The notes below the pieces were generated by a model. The model saw only the letters and a program-made list of their open reading frames with translations, was not told the DNA's origin and did not search any database. This document shows positions 45,103 to 53,492 of a stretch of DNA of 64,000 nt, piece by piece. Source of the stretch: Micromonospora sp. WMMD1120 (GTDB lineage: Bacteria; Actinomycetota; Actinomycetes; Mycobacteriales; Micromonosporaceae); assembly GCF_029626235.1 (NCBI RefSeq), contig NZ_JARUBO010000005.1, positions 5,614,001 through 5,678,000 of the forward strand, in the 5' to 3' direction. Position numbers and translations under genes: made by a program. Position 1 is the first letter of the stretch. Each line of letters starts with the position of its first letter.

Positions 45103-46067
45103 GATCCGTCCTTCATGGTCAGCTGGATGGCGGCGGCGAGCTGGTCCCGACCGGGTTGCACGGCCCGGTCCAGCGCCGGGGCGAACGGCAGCACCGCGCC
45201 GTCCGGTCGGGTCACCCGGCGGGGTGGGGCGAGCAGCCGGACCCGCCCCACCACCGAGGCGATGATCTCGGCGGCCATTCCGCAGGCCCGGTTGGCGTCG
45301 TCGAGCACCACGAGTCGGCCGGTGCGACGCACCGACTCGGTGAGACCATCGATGTCGAACGGGTACAGGGTGCGCGGGTCGAACACCTCCACCGACACCT
45401 GGTCGTCCAGCTCCTGCGCCACCGCGAGCGCGTCGTGCACCAGGTGCCCGACCGCGACCACGGTGACGTCGGCCCCGAAACGGTGGATCCGGCCCCGTCC
45501 CAGCGGCACCGGCGTCAGGTCGTCGACGTCGTCGCGCACGTCCATCGCGGCGGCCGGCGCGAACACCACCACCGGGTCGTCGTGGCGGATCGCGGTGACC
45601 AGCAGCCCGTACGCGTCGGCCGGGGTGGCCGGCACGACGGTGACCACGCCGACGTGGGCGAAGAGACTGTACGGGTGGTCGGAGTGCTGTCCGGCCCACC
45701 CGGTCCGCGAGCCGGAGCCGGGCACCAGGTAGGTGACCGGCACCGCGCACTGCCCGCCGGTCATCAGCGGGAACTTGTGCGCGTGGTTGACGATCTGCTC
45801 GAAGACCAGGAACAGCAGCGACGGGATCTGGAACTCGATCACCGGGCGCAGCCCGGCCAGCGCCGCCCCGGTGGCGAAGCTGGTGAACGCCTGTTCCGAC
45901 AGCGGGGTGTCGCGGACCCGCTGCACGCCGAACCGTTTGGCCAGGCCGGTGGTCACCATCGACGCGCCGACCCGGACGTCCTCGCCGAGCAGGAAGACCG
46001 CCTCGTCGCGGGCGAGTTCGTCGGCGAGGGCCCGGGTCAGCGCCCGGCGGTAGGACAGTCGGGGCAC
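45099..46067 (-). CDS. TPP-dependent 2-oxoacid dehydrogenase E1 beta (cluster copy)
   Basis: A 322-aa E1 beta/transketolase-like subunit: VFLLGEDVRVGASMVTTGL, RDTPLSEQAFTSFATGAALA, VFDPRTLYPFD and a C-terminal NRACGMAAEIIAS. It differs clearly from bkdB at 21309 and lacks a neighbouring E2 or E3. It therefore may act in a decarboxylation or acyl/aldehyde-transfer step with the ACPs. GTG 46067 is chosen because GGAGG lies 8 nt upstream and the upstream mini-ORF stops 1 nt before it; the frame also allows GTG 46076. Confidence 0.85.
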   Translation of the reverse strand: MPRLSYRRALTRALADELARDEAVFLLGEDVRVGASMVTTGLAKRFGVQRVRDTPLSEQAFTSFATGAALAGLRPVIEFQIPSLLFLVFEQIVNHAHKFPLMTGGQCAVPVTYLVPGSGSRTGWAGQHSDHPYSLFAHVGVVTVVPATPADAYGLLVTAIRHDDPVVVFAPAAAMDVRDDVDDLTPVPLGRGRIHRFGADVTVVAVGHLVHDALAVAQELDDQVSVEVFDPRTLYPFDIDGLTESVRRTGRLVVLDDANRACGMAAEIIASVVGRVRLLAPPRRVTRPDGAVLPFAPALDRAVQPGRDQLAAAIQLTMKDGS

Positions 46068-46068
46068 C

Positions 46069-46147
46069 TCAACCACCTCCGGTGGGAACGGTCATCAGCC
46101 ACCTCCGGTGGGAACGGTCATCAGCCACCTCCGGTGGGGACGGTCAT
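46069..46147 (-). repeat. Three tandem 26-bp repeats encoding coupled 8-aa mini-ORFs
   Basis: Between the E1 genes, three 26-bp direct repeats each contain GGAGGTGG and a nine-codon [12 protein letters not shown]: 46147-46121, 46121-46095 and 46095-46069. Each ATG overlaps the preceding stop as TGATG; the first overlaps the E1-alpha stop and the last stop lies 1 nt before the E1-beta GTG. The period (26) is exactly ORF length (27) minus one overlap base, so the coupling is preserved at every copy. Confidence 0.85.
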
Positions 46148-47118
46148 CAGCCACCTCCGGCGCGGCCGGTCAGGCCGCTGGCGTACAGGTGGACCAGCGC
46201 GTCGGCCGGGTCGGGCTCCGGGCTGTTGACCGCGAACCGCTCCGCGGCGTCGAGCGTCGCCTCGACCTCGGCGTCCACCGCCGCCCGGTCGACGTCGGCA
46301 AGTCGTGCCCCCTGGATGTCCACCGGGTCGCGGGACCGGCCCCGGCGCACCTCGTCCGGCGGGCGGTAGTCGAGGCGTACCGCGTGTTCGAAGGTGTGGT
46401 GGACGTCGAATCGGTACGTGCGGGCCTCGACCAGCTCCGGGCCGCCGCCGGCGCGCATCCGCGCGACGGCGGCGCGGGCGGCGTCGCGTACCGTCTCCGG
46501 GTCCTGTCCATCGACCTGGACGGCTGGGATGCCGAAGGCGGCGGCCCGGCCGGCGATGCTGCCGGCCACCGCGCCGTCGACCGGCATGGTGGTGGCGTAG
46601 CCGTTGTCCTCGCAGACGAACAGCACCGGCACCCGCCAGAGCGCGGCCAGGTTGAACGCCTCCAGCAGCATCCCCTCGTTGACGGCGCCGTCGCCGAAGA
46701 AGCTCACGCCGACGGTGTCGCGGCCCCGGCGGCGGTGCGCCCAGACCGCGCCCGTGACGATCGCGCCGGACGCGCCGACGATGGCGTTCGCGCCGAGGAC
46801 GCCGAGGCTCAGGTCGGCGGCGTGCATGGAGCCGCCGCGCCCGGCGTTGAGGCCGGTGACCCGCCCGCACAGCTCGGCGAGCATCCGGGCCGGGTCGGCG
46901 CCGCGCGCCAGCACGTGCCCGTGCCCGCGGTGGGTGCCGGCGAGCACGTCGTCGGGGCCCAGCGCCGCGCAGACTCCGGCGGCGATCCCCTCCTGACCGA
47001 GGTACGGGTGGATGCCGCCGACGATCTGCCCGGAGTGGACCAGCTCCACCGCCCGCTCCTCGAACCGACGGATCAGCCGGACCGTGCGGTAGAGCCGCAC
47101 CCCGTCGGCGTCGGTCAC
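46147..47118 (-). CDS. TPP-dependent 2-oxoacid dehydrogenase E1 alpha (cluster copy)
   Basis: A 323-aa E1 alpha subunit with the TPP/Mg motif [20 protein letters not shown] and [18 protein letters not shown]. It resembles acetoin/pyruvate E1-alpha subunits more than the bkdA type and is shorter. The GTG 47118 overlaps the DUF3050 gene stop by 4 nt; the frame upstream is unlike the family. It ends in the triplicated GGAGGTGG linker. With the beta subunit it could decarboxylate an aryl-2-oxoacid. Confidence 0.87.
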   Translation of the reverse strand: MTDADGVRLYRTVRLIRRFEERAVELVHSGQIVGGIHPYLGQEGIAAGVCAALGPDDVLAGTHRGHGHVLARGADPARMLAELCGRVTGLNAGRGGSMHAADLSLGVLGANAIVGASGAIVTGAVWAHRRRGRDTVGVSFFGDGAVNEGMLLEAFNLAALWRVPVLFVCEDNGYATTMPVDGAVAGSIAGRAAAFGIPAVQVDGQDPETVRDAARAAVARMRAGGGPELVEARTYRFDVHHTFEHAVRLDYRPPDEVRRGRSRDPVDIQGARLADVDRAAVDAEVEATLDAAERFAVNSPEPDPADALVHLYASGLTGRAGGG

Positions 47119-47906
47119 GCCGGGCCCTTGACGGCGGTCAGGATGTCGTCCCAGAGCCGGGCACGGGCGGTCAGCGCGAGGTTGACGGTGTCCGCGCACT
47201 CCTGCCACCTGGCGTCGTCGTCACCGCACAGGTCGGCGAGCATCTGCATGGCCATCGGCGTGTGCTGTTCGCCGTCGACCTCGATGTGCCGCCGAAGGTA
47301 GTCGACGAAGGTGTGCAGACGGTCGCTGTGCTCGTTGACCGCGACGACCTGAAGGAACATGTCCGGGATGAGGTCCTCCCGGCCGAACGCGAACGCCGCC
47401 GCCTGGCAGTGCACCGGGGACGACTCGATGATCTGCCAGGTGGTGGCGGCGAACCTGGCGGACGGCGCCGGGACGCCCGCCTCGGTGAGCGCGTCGCGCA
47501 CCGGCCGGCCGGCGCGCAGCAGAGCGACGAGGGCGTTCACGGCCGTGGTGTCCGCCCCGGCCTCGGTCATCCCCCGCACGTACAGCTCGAAGTGGCTGAT
47601 GTAGCCGCCACCCAGCTCGTCGCTCTCCTCCACCATCACGATGTCGTTGATGAGGCGGCGACTGCCGGTCGGACCGGTCGGGATCCACGGAACGTCGACG
47701 CAGGTGAGCTGCCGCTGCAACGACTTCAGCAGGGACATGAAGTCCCAGACCGCGAAGACGTGGTGCTCCATGAAGGTGACCAGCGCCCGGTGGGTGTCCA
47801 GGTTGGCGTAGAGCGGGTGCTTGACCACGGCGTCGCGCCGGTCGGTCACCGCGCGCTCCAGCCGTTCGATGCCGGGGTGTGTCTGTCCCCAGTCGTAGCG
47901 TGACAT
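47115..47906 (-). CDS. DUF3050 protein, predicted heme-oxygenase-like di-metal oxidase
   Basis: A 263-aa all-helical protein matching the DUF3050 family: [52 protein letters not shown] and [19 protein letters not shown]. The Glu/His pairs in these blocks sit where heme-oxygenase-like diiron oxidases (HDOs) bind metals. HDOs cleave C-C bonds or oxidise nitrogen in natural-product pathways. The exact reaction of DUF3050 members is, to my knowledge, not established. ATG 47906 has GGAGG 5 nt upstream and begins 1 nt after the PhyH stop. Confidence 0.85.
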   Translation of the reverse strand: MSRYDWGQTHPGIERLERAVTDRRDAVVKHPLYANLDTHRALVTFMEHHVFAVWDFMSLLKSLQRQLTCVDVPWIPTGPTGSRRLINDIVMVEESDELGGGYISHFELYVRGMTEAGADTTAVNALVALLRAGRPVRDALTEAGVPAPSARFAATTWQIIESSPVHCQAAAFAFGREDLIPDMFLQVVAVNEHSDRLHTFVDYLRRHIEVDGEQHTPMAMQMLADLCGDDDARWQECADTVNLALTARARLWDDILTAVKGPA

Positions 47907-47907
47907 G

Positions 47908-48834
47908 TCAGCCTCCCTGCGGGGCGCGGTGGCGCCAGATGACCGGGCAGTAGTCGGGGTCGGCGTAGTCGGGCCGTCCGTCCGGGGTGCGGCGGACCAG
48001 CACGTCGTGGTTGTACGCGGCGAGTGTGCCGTCGGAGAGCGGGTACTCCCGCCAGGCGTTGTCGCCGTCCTGCAGGTGCAGCGAGATCGCCTGCCGGGGG
48101 CGTCCGCTGACGTTGGGGCCGCTGCCGTGGTAGGTGCGGCAGTGGTGGAAGCTCACGTGCCCCTTCGGGATCACCATGGGGATCTTGCGGATCTCCGCGC
48201 CGTTGTACGTGGCGTTCTCGGCGAGCATCGCCTCCAACTGGCCGCGGTCGCGGTCGGCGAAGTGCCGCACCACGGTGTCGTCGGCGCCGATCTCCGTCCA
48301 CCGGTGCGAGCCGTCGACCATGGTGATGGTGCCCATCTCCTCCCCGCAGTCGTGGAAGGGAATGAACGCAGTGAGCATCTTCTCCGACGACGAGGACGCC
48401 CAGTAGTGCTTGTCGAAGTGCCAGGGCACGACGTTGCTCGGCTCGCCGTCGATCGGCGGCTTGTAGATCAGCGTGGACTGGAACACCCGGATCTCGTCGG
48501 CCTGGGCCAACCGGGCGGCGACCGCGCCGAGCAACGGCTTGCGCAGGATCGCGCCCAGTCCGTCGTGCTCGTGGTGGACGTAGTCGTTGTGCCGCTGCAC
48601 CGGCCCCTTCGACGGGTCCCAGTAGGCAAGCTTCGGTGGCCGCACCGGCAACCGGCGGTCGCGCTCGCCGTCGTAGTAGCGCTGCGCGGCGGCGGCCAGC
48701 GCGTCCACCTCGTCGTCGGCGAACAGCTTGCCCGACAGGTACCAGCCGTGCTCGGCGTAGTGCCGCACGTCGTCGTCGGAGGGCAGCAGCGCCCGCTCCG
48801 CGGCGGTGAGCGTCGGCTCACTCCGCACGATCAC
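47908..48834 (-). CDS. Phytanoyl-CoA dioxygenase family Fe(II)/2-oxoglutarate oxygenase
   Basis: A 308-aa PhyH-type oxygenase. The iron ligands are visible as H-x-D in [11 protein letters not shown] and a distal His in [16 protein letters not shown], where the following Arg binds 2-oxoglutarate. These enzymes hydroxylate, halogenate or desaturate small molecules; no halogenase-type replacement of the Asp is seen. The GTG start overlaps the stop of the HmaS-like gene by 4 nt, so the two are co-translated. Confidence 0.88.
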   Translation of the reverse strand: MIVRSEPTLTAAERALLPSDDDVRHYAEHGWYLSGKLFADDEVDALAAAAQRYYDGERDRRLPVRPPKLAYWDPSKGPVQRHNDYVHHEHDGLGAILRKPLLGAVAARLAQADEIRVFQSTLIYKPPIDGEPSNVVPWHFDKHYWASSSSEKMLTAFIPFHDCGEEMGTITMVDGSHRWTEIGADDTVVRHFADRDRGQLEAMLAENATYNGAEIRKIPMVIPKGHVSFHHCRTYHGSGPNVSGRPRQAISLHLQDGDNAWREYPLSDGTLAAYNHDVLVRRTPDGRPDYADPDYCPVIWRHRAPQGG

Positions 48835-49919
48835 GCGCCCACCCCCTCTGGTGTGGCCGCCCGGGAGGCCAGCTCCCGCTCTTTCGCCTCGTAGAGCGCC
48901 TTGATGTTGCCGCTGCCGAAGCCCCGCGCGCCCCGCCGCTCGATCAGCTCGAGGAAGAGCGTGCGACGCACGTGCACCGACTCGGCGAAGATCTGCAACA
49001 GTTGGCCGTCATGGTCGGAGTCGACGAGCACGCCCAGCTCGCGCAGCCGGTCCAGGGGTGCGTCCAGCGGGCCCACCCGCGCCTCCAACCCGTCGTAGTA
49101 GCTGGCCGGCGTCCCGGCGAAACGCACCCCGCGACCGCGGAGCGTCTGCACGGCGGTGATGATGTCGTCGGTGCGCAGGCCGAGGTGCTGCACTCCCCCA
49201 CCGGCGTGCTGGTCCAGGAACGCGTCGATCTGCCCCGGCCGCCGGCCCAGGTCCGGTTCCAGCAGCACCACCGTGACCCGCCCGGACGGGCTCTGCACCA
49301 CCGTGGAGTTCATGCCCTGCCCGTCGACCTCGACGTGCTCCTCGAAGACCTGCGCGAAGTCGAACAACCCCGCGAAGTGCCGAGCCGTCGCGTCGAGCTG
49401 GCCCGGCGGCACGCAGACCGCCAGGTGGTCGATCTCGGCCAGCACCGGCGGGTGGGCCTGCCCGGTCGGTTCGGTGGGCGCGATGAGGCCGGGCAGGACG
49501 TCGGCCCGGTCGCCCCGGCGCTGCACGAGCCGGTGCCGCACGTCGGCGAAGCCCTCCACCTCGGCGGTCACCACGTCGTCCGCGCCGCCACGGCTGGTCG
49601 GTGGCGTCACCCCGGTCGCGCCCCGACCCACCAGCTCGGTGTACGCGGCCACGACGTCGTCGACGGCGACGGCGACGACGGCGATGCCGTCACCGTGGCG
49701 CCGCACGTACCGGGCCGCCGGATGCTCGGCGGTCAACCCCGAGGTGAGCAGCAGCCGGATGTCGCCGTGGCGCAGCAGCAGCGAGCGCTGCCCCGCCAGC
49801 CCGGTCTCCGGGCCCCCCTGCCCGCAGACCTCGAAGCCGACGGCGGTGCTGAAGTAGTGGGCCGCCTGCCGGGCGTCCCCCACGTAGAGTTCGATGTGGT
49901 CGATCCCACGGATGTCCAT
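48831..49919 (-). CDS. 4-Hydroxymandelate synthase / 4-hydroxyphenylpyruvate dioxygenase family enzyme
   Basis: A 362-aa two-VOC-domain Fe(II) enzyme. Iron ligands: His165 (EIDHLAV), His245 (GGVQHLGL) and Glu324 (LFLELIE). The C-terminal block GFGSGNIKALYEAKERE closes the active site. At the substrate pocket it reads MNSTVVQSPSGRVTVVLLEP, which matches the HmaS wording rather than the HPPD form with a Pro-Ile-Asn strand. I therefore favour hydroxymandelate formation from 4-hydroxyphenylpyruvate (or mandelate from phenylpyruvate). ATG 49919 is the first Met before the conserved IDHIELYV. Confidence 0.83.
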   Translation of the reverse strand: MDIRGIDHIELYVGDARQAAHYFSTAVGFEVCGQGGPETGLAGQRSLLLRHGDIRLLLTSGLTAEHPAARYVRRHGDGIAVVAVAVDDVVAAYTELVGRGATGVTPPTSRGGADDVVTAEVEGFADVRHRLVQRRGDRADVLPGLIAPTEPTGQAHPPVLAEIDHLAVCVPPGQLDATARHFAGLFDFAQVFEEHVEVDGQGMNSTVVQSPSGRVTVVLLEPDLGRRPGQIDAFLDQHAGGGVQHLGLRTDDIITAVQTLRGRGVRFAGTPASYYDGLEARVGPLDAPLDRLRELGVLVDSDHDGQLLQIFAESVHVRRTLFLELIERRGARGFGSGNIKALYEAKERELASRAATPEGVGA

Positions 49920-49991
49920 GTCCCTGTAAGCCCTTCGCACCTGGTTCCCCCGCTTGCCGTCCGGGCGCGCCCGCCCGGGGTGCCGCGTCGA

Positions 49992-51230
49992 TCACCTCCT
50001 CGGCTCGGCGACGCGCGCGAGCAGCAGGCTGACGTTCTGTCCGCCGAACCCGAACGAGTTGGTGACCGCGTACTCCGGGTCGGCCTTGCGGGGCGCGTCA
50101 CGGATGTGGTCCGCCGGGCAGGCCGGGTCCGGGTCGTCGAGGTGGTACGTCGGCGGCAGCAGCCCCCGACCGAGCGCCAGGGCGGTGGCCGCCGCCTCCA
50201 GCGCCCCGGAGGCGCCCAGCAGGTGGCCGGTGAGCGCCTTGGTGGAGCTGACCGGCACGCCGCCGACGCCGAACACGTCGGCGAGGGCGGTGGCCTCCGC
50301 GATGTCGCCGAGTTTGGTGCCGGTGCCGTGCGCGTTGACGTAACCGACCACCGCCGCCGGCACACCGGCGCTGCGCAGCGCCCGCCGCAGGCAGGCCGCC
50401 GCCCCGGCGCCGTCCGGGCGGGGCGCCGTCGGGTGGTACGCGTCGGTCGTCACCCCGTACCCGGCCACCTCGGCGTACGCGGCGACACCTCGCGCGGCGG
50501 CGTGTTCGGCGCGTTCCAGCACCAGCAGGGCCGCGCCCTCGGACAGCACGAAGCCGGTGCGGGAGGTGTCGAACGGCCGGCTCGCCCGGCCCGGGTCGGT
50601 GCCGGCGCGGGCCAGCGCCCGGGCGTTGCCGAAGGTGTCGGCGAAGGTCGGGAAGAGCGGCGCCTCGCTCGCCCCGCAGAGCACCACGTCGGCGTCCCCG
50701 GTCGCGATCAGCCGGACCGCGTCGGCGACCGCCTGCGCGCCGGAGGCGCAGGCCGTGCCGACCGACGAGCTGTAGCCCCGGATGCCGTGCGCGATGGCGA
50801 TCCGCGCCGCCGGCATGTTCGGCAGGATGCCGGTGAGCAGGTACGGGCTGACCGCCGCCCGTCCCCGGGCGGCCCGCGCCAGCACCTGCGACTCCAGGGT
50901 GGCCAGTCCGCCGACACCGCCGACGATCACGGCGATCCGGTCGCTGTCGACGTCGCGGCCCACCTCGATGCCCGCGTCGGCGAGCGCGTCGGCGGCGGCG
51001 AGCAGGGCGAGCACCACGATGCGGTCGAGCACCCGGGTCTCCGGCCCGGACGCGACGGTCCGTGGGTCGACGGCCGGCAGCAGGCCGGCGACGTCCAGCG
51101 ACGCCCGCGCCGGGTGGTCCTCGGGCGGGCGGGTCAGCCCGGACCGCCCGGTGGTCAACGCCTCGAAGGTCTCCTCCACACCCCGCCCGACCGGGGTGAA
51201 CAGGCCCATCCCGGTGATCAGCGCGGTCAC
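49992..51230 (-). CDS. Beta-ketoacyl-ACP synthase, FabF-like, with full catalytic triad
   Basis: A 412-aa condensing enzyme: active-site Cys161 in SSVGTACASGAQAV, His in NAHGTGTKLGD and His in KALTGHLLGASG. Closest in style to FabF-like ketosynthases of aryl-polyene or similar type II systems. The GTG 51230 overlaps the ligase stop by 4 nt. It probably pairs with the defective ketosynthase or the CLF-like protein of the same operon. A 72-bp gap separates it from the HmaS-like gene. Confidence 0.92.
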   Translation of the reverse strand: MTALITGMGLFTPVGRGVEETFEALTTGRSGLTRPPEDHPARASLDVAGLLPAVDPRTVASGPETRVLDRIVVLALLAAADALADAGIEVGRDVDSDRIAVIVGGVGGLATLESQVLARAARGRAAVSPYLLTGILPNMPAARIAIAHGIRGYSSSVGTACASGAQAVADAVRLIATGDADVVLCGASEAPLFPTFADTFGNARALARAGTDPGRASRPFDTSRTGFVLSEGAALLVLERAEHAAARGVAAYAEVAGYGVTTDAYHPTAPRPDGAGAAACLRRALRSAGVPAAVVGYVNAHGTGTKLGDIAEATALADVFGVGGVPVSSTKALTGHLLGASGALEAAATALALGRGLLPPTYHLDDPDPACPADHIRDAPRKADPEYAVTNSFGFGGQNVSLLLARVAEPRR

Positions 51231-52843
51231 GAGGACACCTCGCTGAGGTGGCGCTCGCGCAGGACCACCTTGCGGACCTTGCCGGTCACGGTGACCGGGA
51301 TGTCGTCGGGGCGTACCGGCACGACCCGGCGCAGCGTCGCGCCGACGTCCGGGCCGAGCGCGGCGCGGATCCGCTCGGTGCGGTCCTCGTTCTCGTCGGC
51401 GGCGGGAGCCACCTCCAGCAGCACGTCGGTGACCACCCCGCCGGGCCCGCCGACCATCACCACTGTGCAGTCGGTGACGTCCGGGCAGGCGGCGAGGATG
51501 CGCTCCTCGGACAGGGCGGTGTAGAAGCGCCGGCCGTCCCCGGCGTCGACAGCGTCCACCGCCCGGTCCACGTGGTAGTACCGACCGTCGGCGTCGACGC
51601 GGACCAGGTCCCCGGTGAGGTACCAGCCGCGTTGGCGGAACCGGTAGGTGGTGACCGAGTCGTTCCAGTAGCCGCGGAACAGCGACGGCGAGTCGATGCC
51701 CAGGAAACCCACAGCGCCGGTGGGTACCGGCTCGCCGTCGGCGTCGAGCACGGCGACCCGGGCGAACCGGTACGGGCGGCCGATGCAGCGGCCGTACCGG
51801 TCGGTGTCGGCGCGGTGGGTGATGTGGAACATCGAGTGCCCCATCTCGCTGGAACCCAGCCCGTCGATGAAGATCGAGCCGGGCACCGTGGCCACCCCGT
51901 CGCGGGTGACGGTGTCGTGCCAACCGACGGCGACCAGACGACGGATGTGCGGCTCGTGCGAGGCGTCACCGGTGTTGAACCACAGCCGCACCGAGTTGAG
52001 GTCGTACGCGGACAGGTCGAGGCGGGCCAGCTCCGCCCAGGTCACCGAGAACCCGAACACGCCGTCGGGCCGCCAGCGTTGGATGGCGTCGACGACCCGT
52101 TCGCCGCTCTGCTCGGACAGCAGCAGCATCTGCGCCCGGTTGCCCAACGCCTGGTTGACCATCAGCACGGTGGCGGTGTGCGGGGCGGGCAACGCGTTGA
52201 GGATCCGGCTGGTGCCCTGCGCCTGCGGCATGCCGAGCAGGTGCCGGGTGGCGGCGAACAGGCTGGCGTGCGAGTGCAACACCGACTTGGGAACCCCCGT
52301 CGTCCCGGAGGTGTGGGTGATCACGATCGGGTCGTCCGGATGGTGCCGGTGGTGCGCCGGGGCCGCCGCCGGGTCGCCCGTGCCCGCCCGCGCGGGCGTG
52401 CCCAGCAGTGGTACGCCCAGGTCATGCCCGGCCAGCGACGCGGCGTGCGCGTCGTCGGCGAGCACACCCACACCCCGCAGGCGGCGGATGTACTCGGCGG
52501 CGATCTCCGGCCGCAGGGCACCGTTCATCAGCGCCGGGATCGCCCCGAGCCGGGTCAGCGCCAGGTAGCTGAGCACCATGTCGGCGGCGGCCGAGGACCA
52601 GACGGCGACCGGGTCGCGCGGGCGTACCCCGCGTCCGTGCAGCCAGGCGGCGCGGGCGGCGACCCGCTCGTCGAGCTGTCCGAGGGTGAGGGGCGTCTCG
52701 GCGGGGTGGCCGTCGACGGCGGTGTCGAAGGTCAGGCCGGGCCCGTCCGGGTCGGCGCCGTGCGCCAGCACCCGGGCCAGGACGTTGCCCGCGCCCACCT
52801 CGGTGTCGGCGGCCAGCGTGCCGCGTAGTCCCGGTGTCCTCAT
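51227..52843 (-). CDS. Acyl-CoA/ACP synthetase (ANL family)
   Basis: A 538-aa adenylating enzyme: A3 motif IVITHTSGTTGVPKSVLHSH, A5 region FIDGLGSSEMGHSMFH, then WYLTGDLVRVDADGRYYHVDR and the A10 Lys in TVTGKVRKVVLRE. It would activate a carboxylic acid starter or precursor for loading on one of the ACPs. GGAGGAG lies 7 nt before the ATG. Both ends overlap neighbours by 4 nt, the tightest coupling in the operon. Confidence 0.9.
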   Translation of the reverse strand: MRTPGLRGTLAADTEVGAGNVLARVLAHGADPDGPGLTFDTAVDGHPAETPLTLGQLDERVAARAAWLHGRGVRPRDPVAVWSSAAADMVLSYLALTRLGAIPALMNGALRPEIAAEYIRRLRGVGVLADDAHAASLAGHDLGVPLLGTPARAGTGDPAAAPAHHRHHPDDPIVITHTSGTTGVPKSVLHSHASLFAATRHLLGMPQAQGTSRILNALPAPHTATVLMVNQALGNRAQMLLLSEQSGERVVDAIQRWRPDGVFGFSVTWAELARLDLSAYDLNSVRLWFNTGDASHEPHIRRLVAVGWHDTVTRDGVATVPGSIFIDGLGSSEMGHSMFHITHRADTDRYGRCIGRPYRFARVAVLDADGEPVPTGAVGFLGIDSPSLFRGYWNDSVTTYRFRQRGWYLTGDLVRVDADGRYYHVDRAVDAVDAGDGRRFYTALSEERILAACPDVTDCTVVMVGGPGGVVTDVLLEVAPAADENEDRTERIRAALGPDVGATLRRVVPVRPDDIPVTVTGKVRKVVLRERHLSEVSS

Positions 52844-53277
52844 TGTCGTGCTCCTCCCCCCAGCAGCACCGCGACCGCCGCGCAGGACGCGTCGGGTGCC
52901 TGTTCGATCAGGATCAGCAACACCTCGTCGGCGTCGCCGTCGTGGCGCAGCAGGTCCGCCTCGGCCAGACCGTCGGCGTACGGGTCACCGGTCGGGCTGA
53001 GGCAGACCACCGGGCCGAGAAGACCCCAACGGGCCGCGACGTGTCCGGCGACGCTGTTGGGCACGGACTGGAAGAAGAACAGCGGGCCGACCCGCCCGCC
53101 GGCCGCGACGCTCGCCCGTACGTGTTCGGCGCTGGCGAGGTCGCCGCTGGCGCTGACCAGCACGACCGCCGTCCGCACCCCCGCCGGCACGCCGCCGGAC
53201 CCGTACCCGCGCCGCAGGCACCGCTCGGCGACGGCCACCACGACCGGCGCGAAGTCCGAGTGCACGAACCCCGGCAC
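52840..53277 (-). CDS. Ketoacyl-synthase-fold 'chain length factor' family protein (PF13723-like), N-terminally short
   Basis: A protein of about 145 aa whose body matches the small CLF-like proteins of aryl-polyene clusters: AVVLVSASGDLASAEHVRAS, then PLFFFQSVPNSVAGHVAARW and LLGPVVCLSP. It keeps the thiolase-fold strand/helix pattern but has no catalytic Cys. Family members are about 230-250 aa, so about 90 N-terminal residues are missing. The upstream DNA is repeat element B, which may have replaced them. GTG 53277 or 53265 could start it; the frame is open through the element. Confidence 0.65.
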   Translation of the reverse strand: MPGFVHSDFAPVVVAVAERCLRRGYGSGGVPAGVRTAVVLVSASGDLASAEHVRASVAAGGRVGPLFFFQSVPNSVAGHVAARWGLLGPVVCLSPTGDPYADGLAEADLLRHDGDADEVLLILIEQAPDASCAAVAVLLGGGARQ

Positions 53278-53319
53278 CCCCGCCGCCCGCCCGTCCCCGC
53301 GTTCAGGCCAACAAGCCCG

Positions 53320-53490
53320 CGCCCTCTCCCCCGCCCCGTCCCCCGCCCTGTCCCCCGGCGATCTTGCACTTTCGGTCGCCGTTTCGCGGGCTTTGTCGAG
53401 TTCGTCGGGACAGGAAGTGCAAGATCGCGGGGAGGGGTGGGGGGTGGGGTGGGGGGTGGGGTGCGGGGTGGGGTGGGGGGTGGGGGTTGG
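53320..53490. repeat. C-tract / palindromic core / G-tract element B
   Basis: A C-rich tract (53320-53358), a 67-bp core (53360-53426) with perfect 12-bp ends GATCTTGCACTT / AAGTGCAAGATC, and a G-rich tract of GGGGTGGGG units to 53490, two bases from the KS stop codon. The core's right end (ACAGGAAGTGCAAGATC) is shared with element A. It interrupts an operon whose other junctions mostly overlap. Confidence 0.82.
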
Positions 53491-53492
53491 GG

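Noticed and set aside
46069..46147. Three 26-bp repeats as a CRISPR or transposon end
   Set aside because: They are contiguous without spacers and are explained by overlapping stop-start mini-ORFs.
48831..49919. Ordinary tyrosine-catabolic HPPD
   Set aside because: The substrate-pocket block reads like hydroxymandelate synthase and no homogentisate pathway genes are nearby; still not fully excluded.
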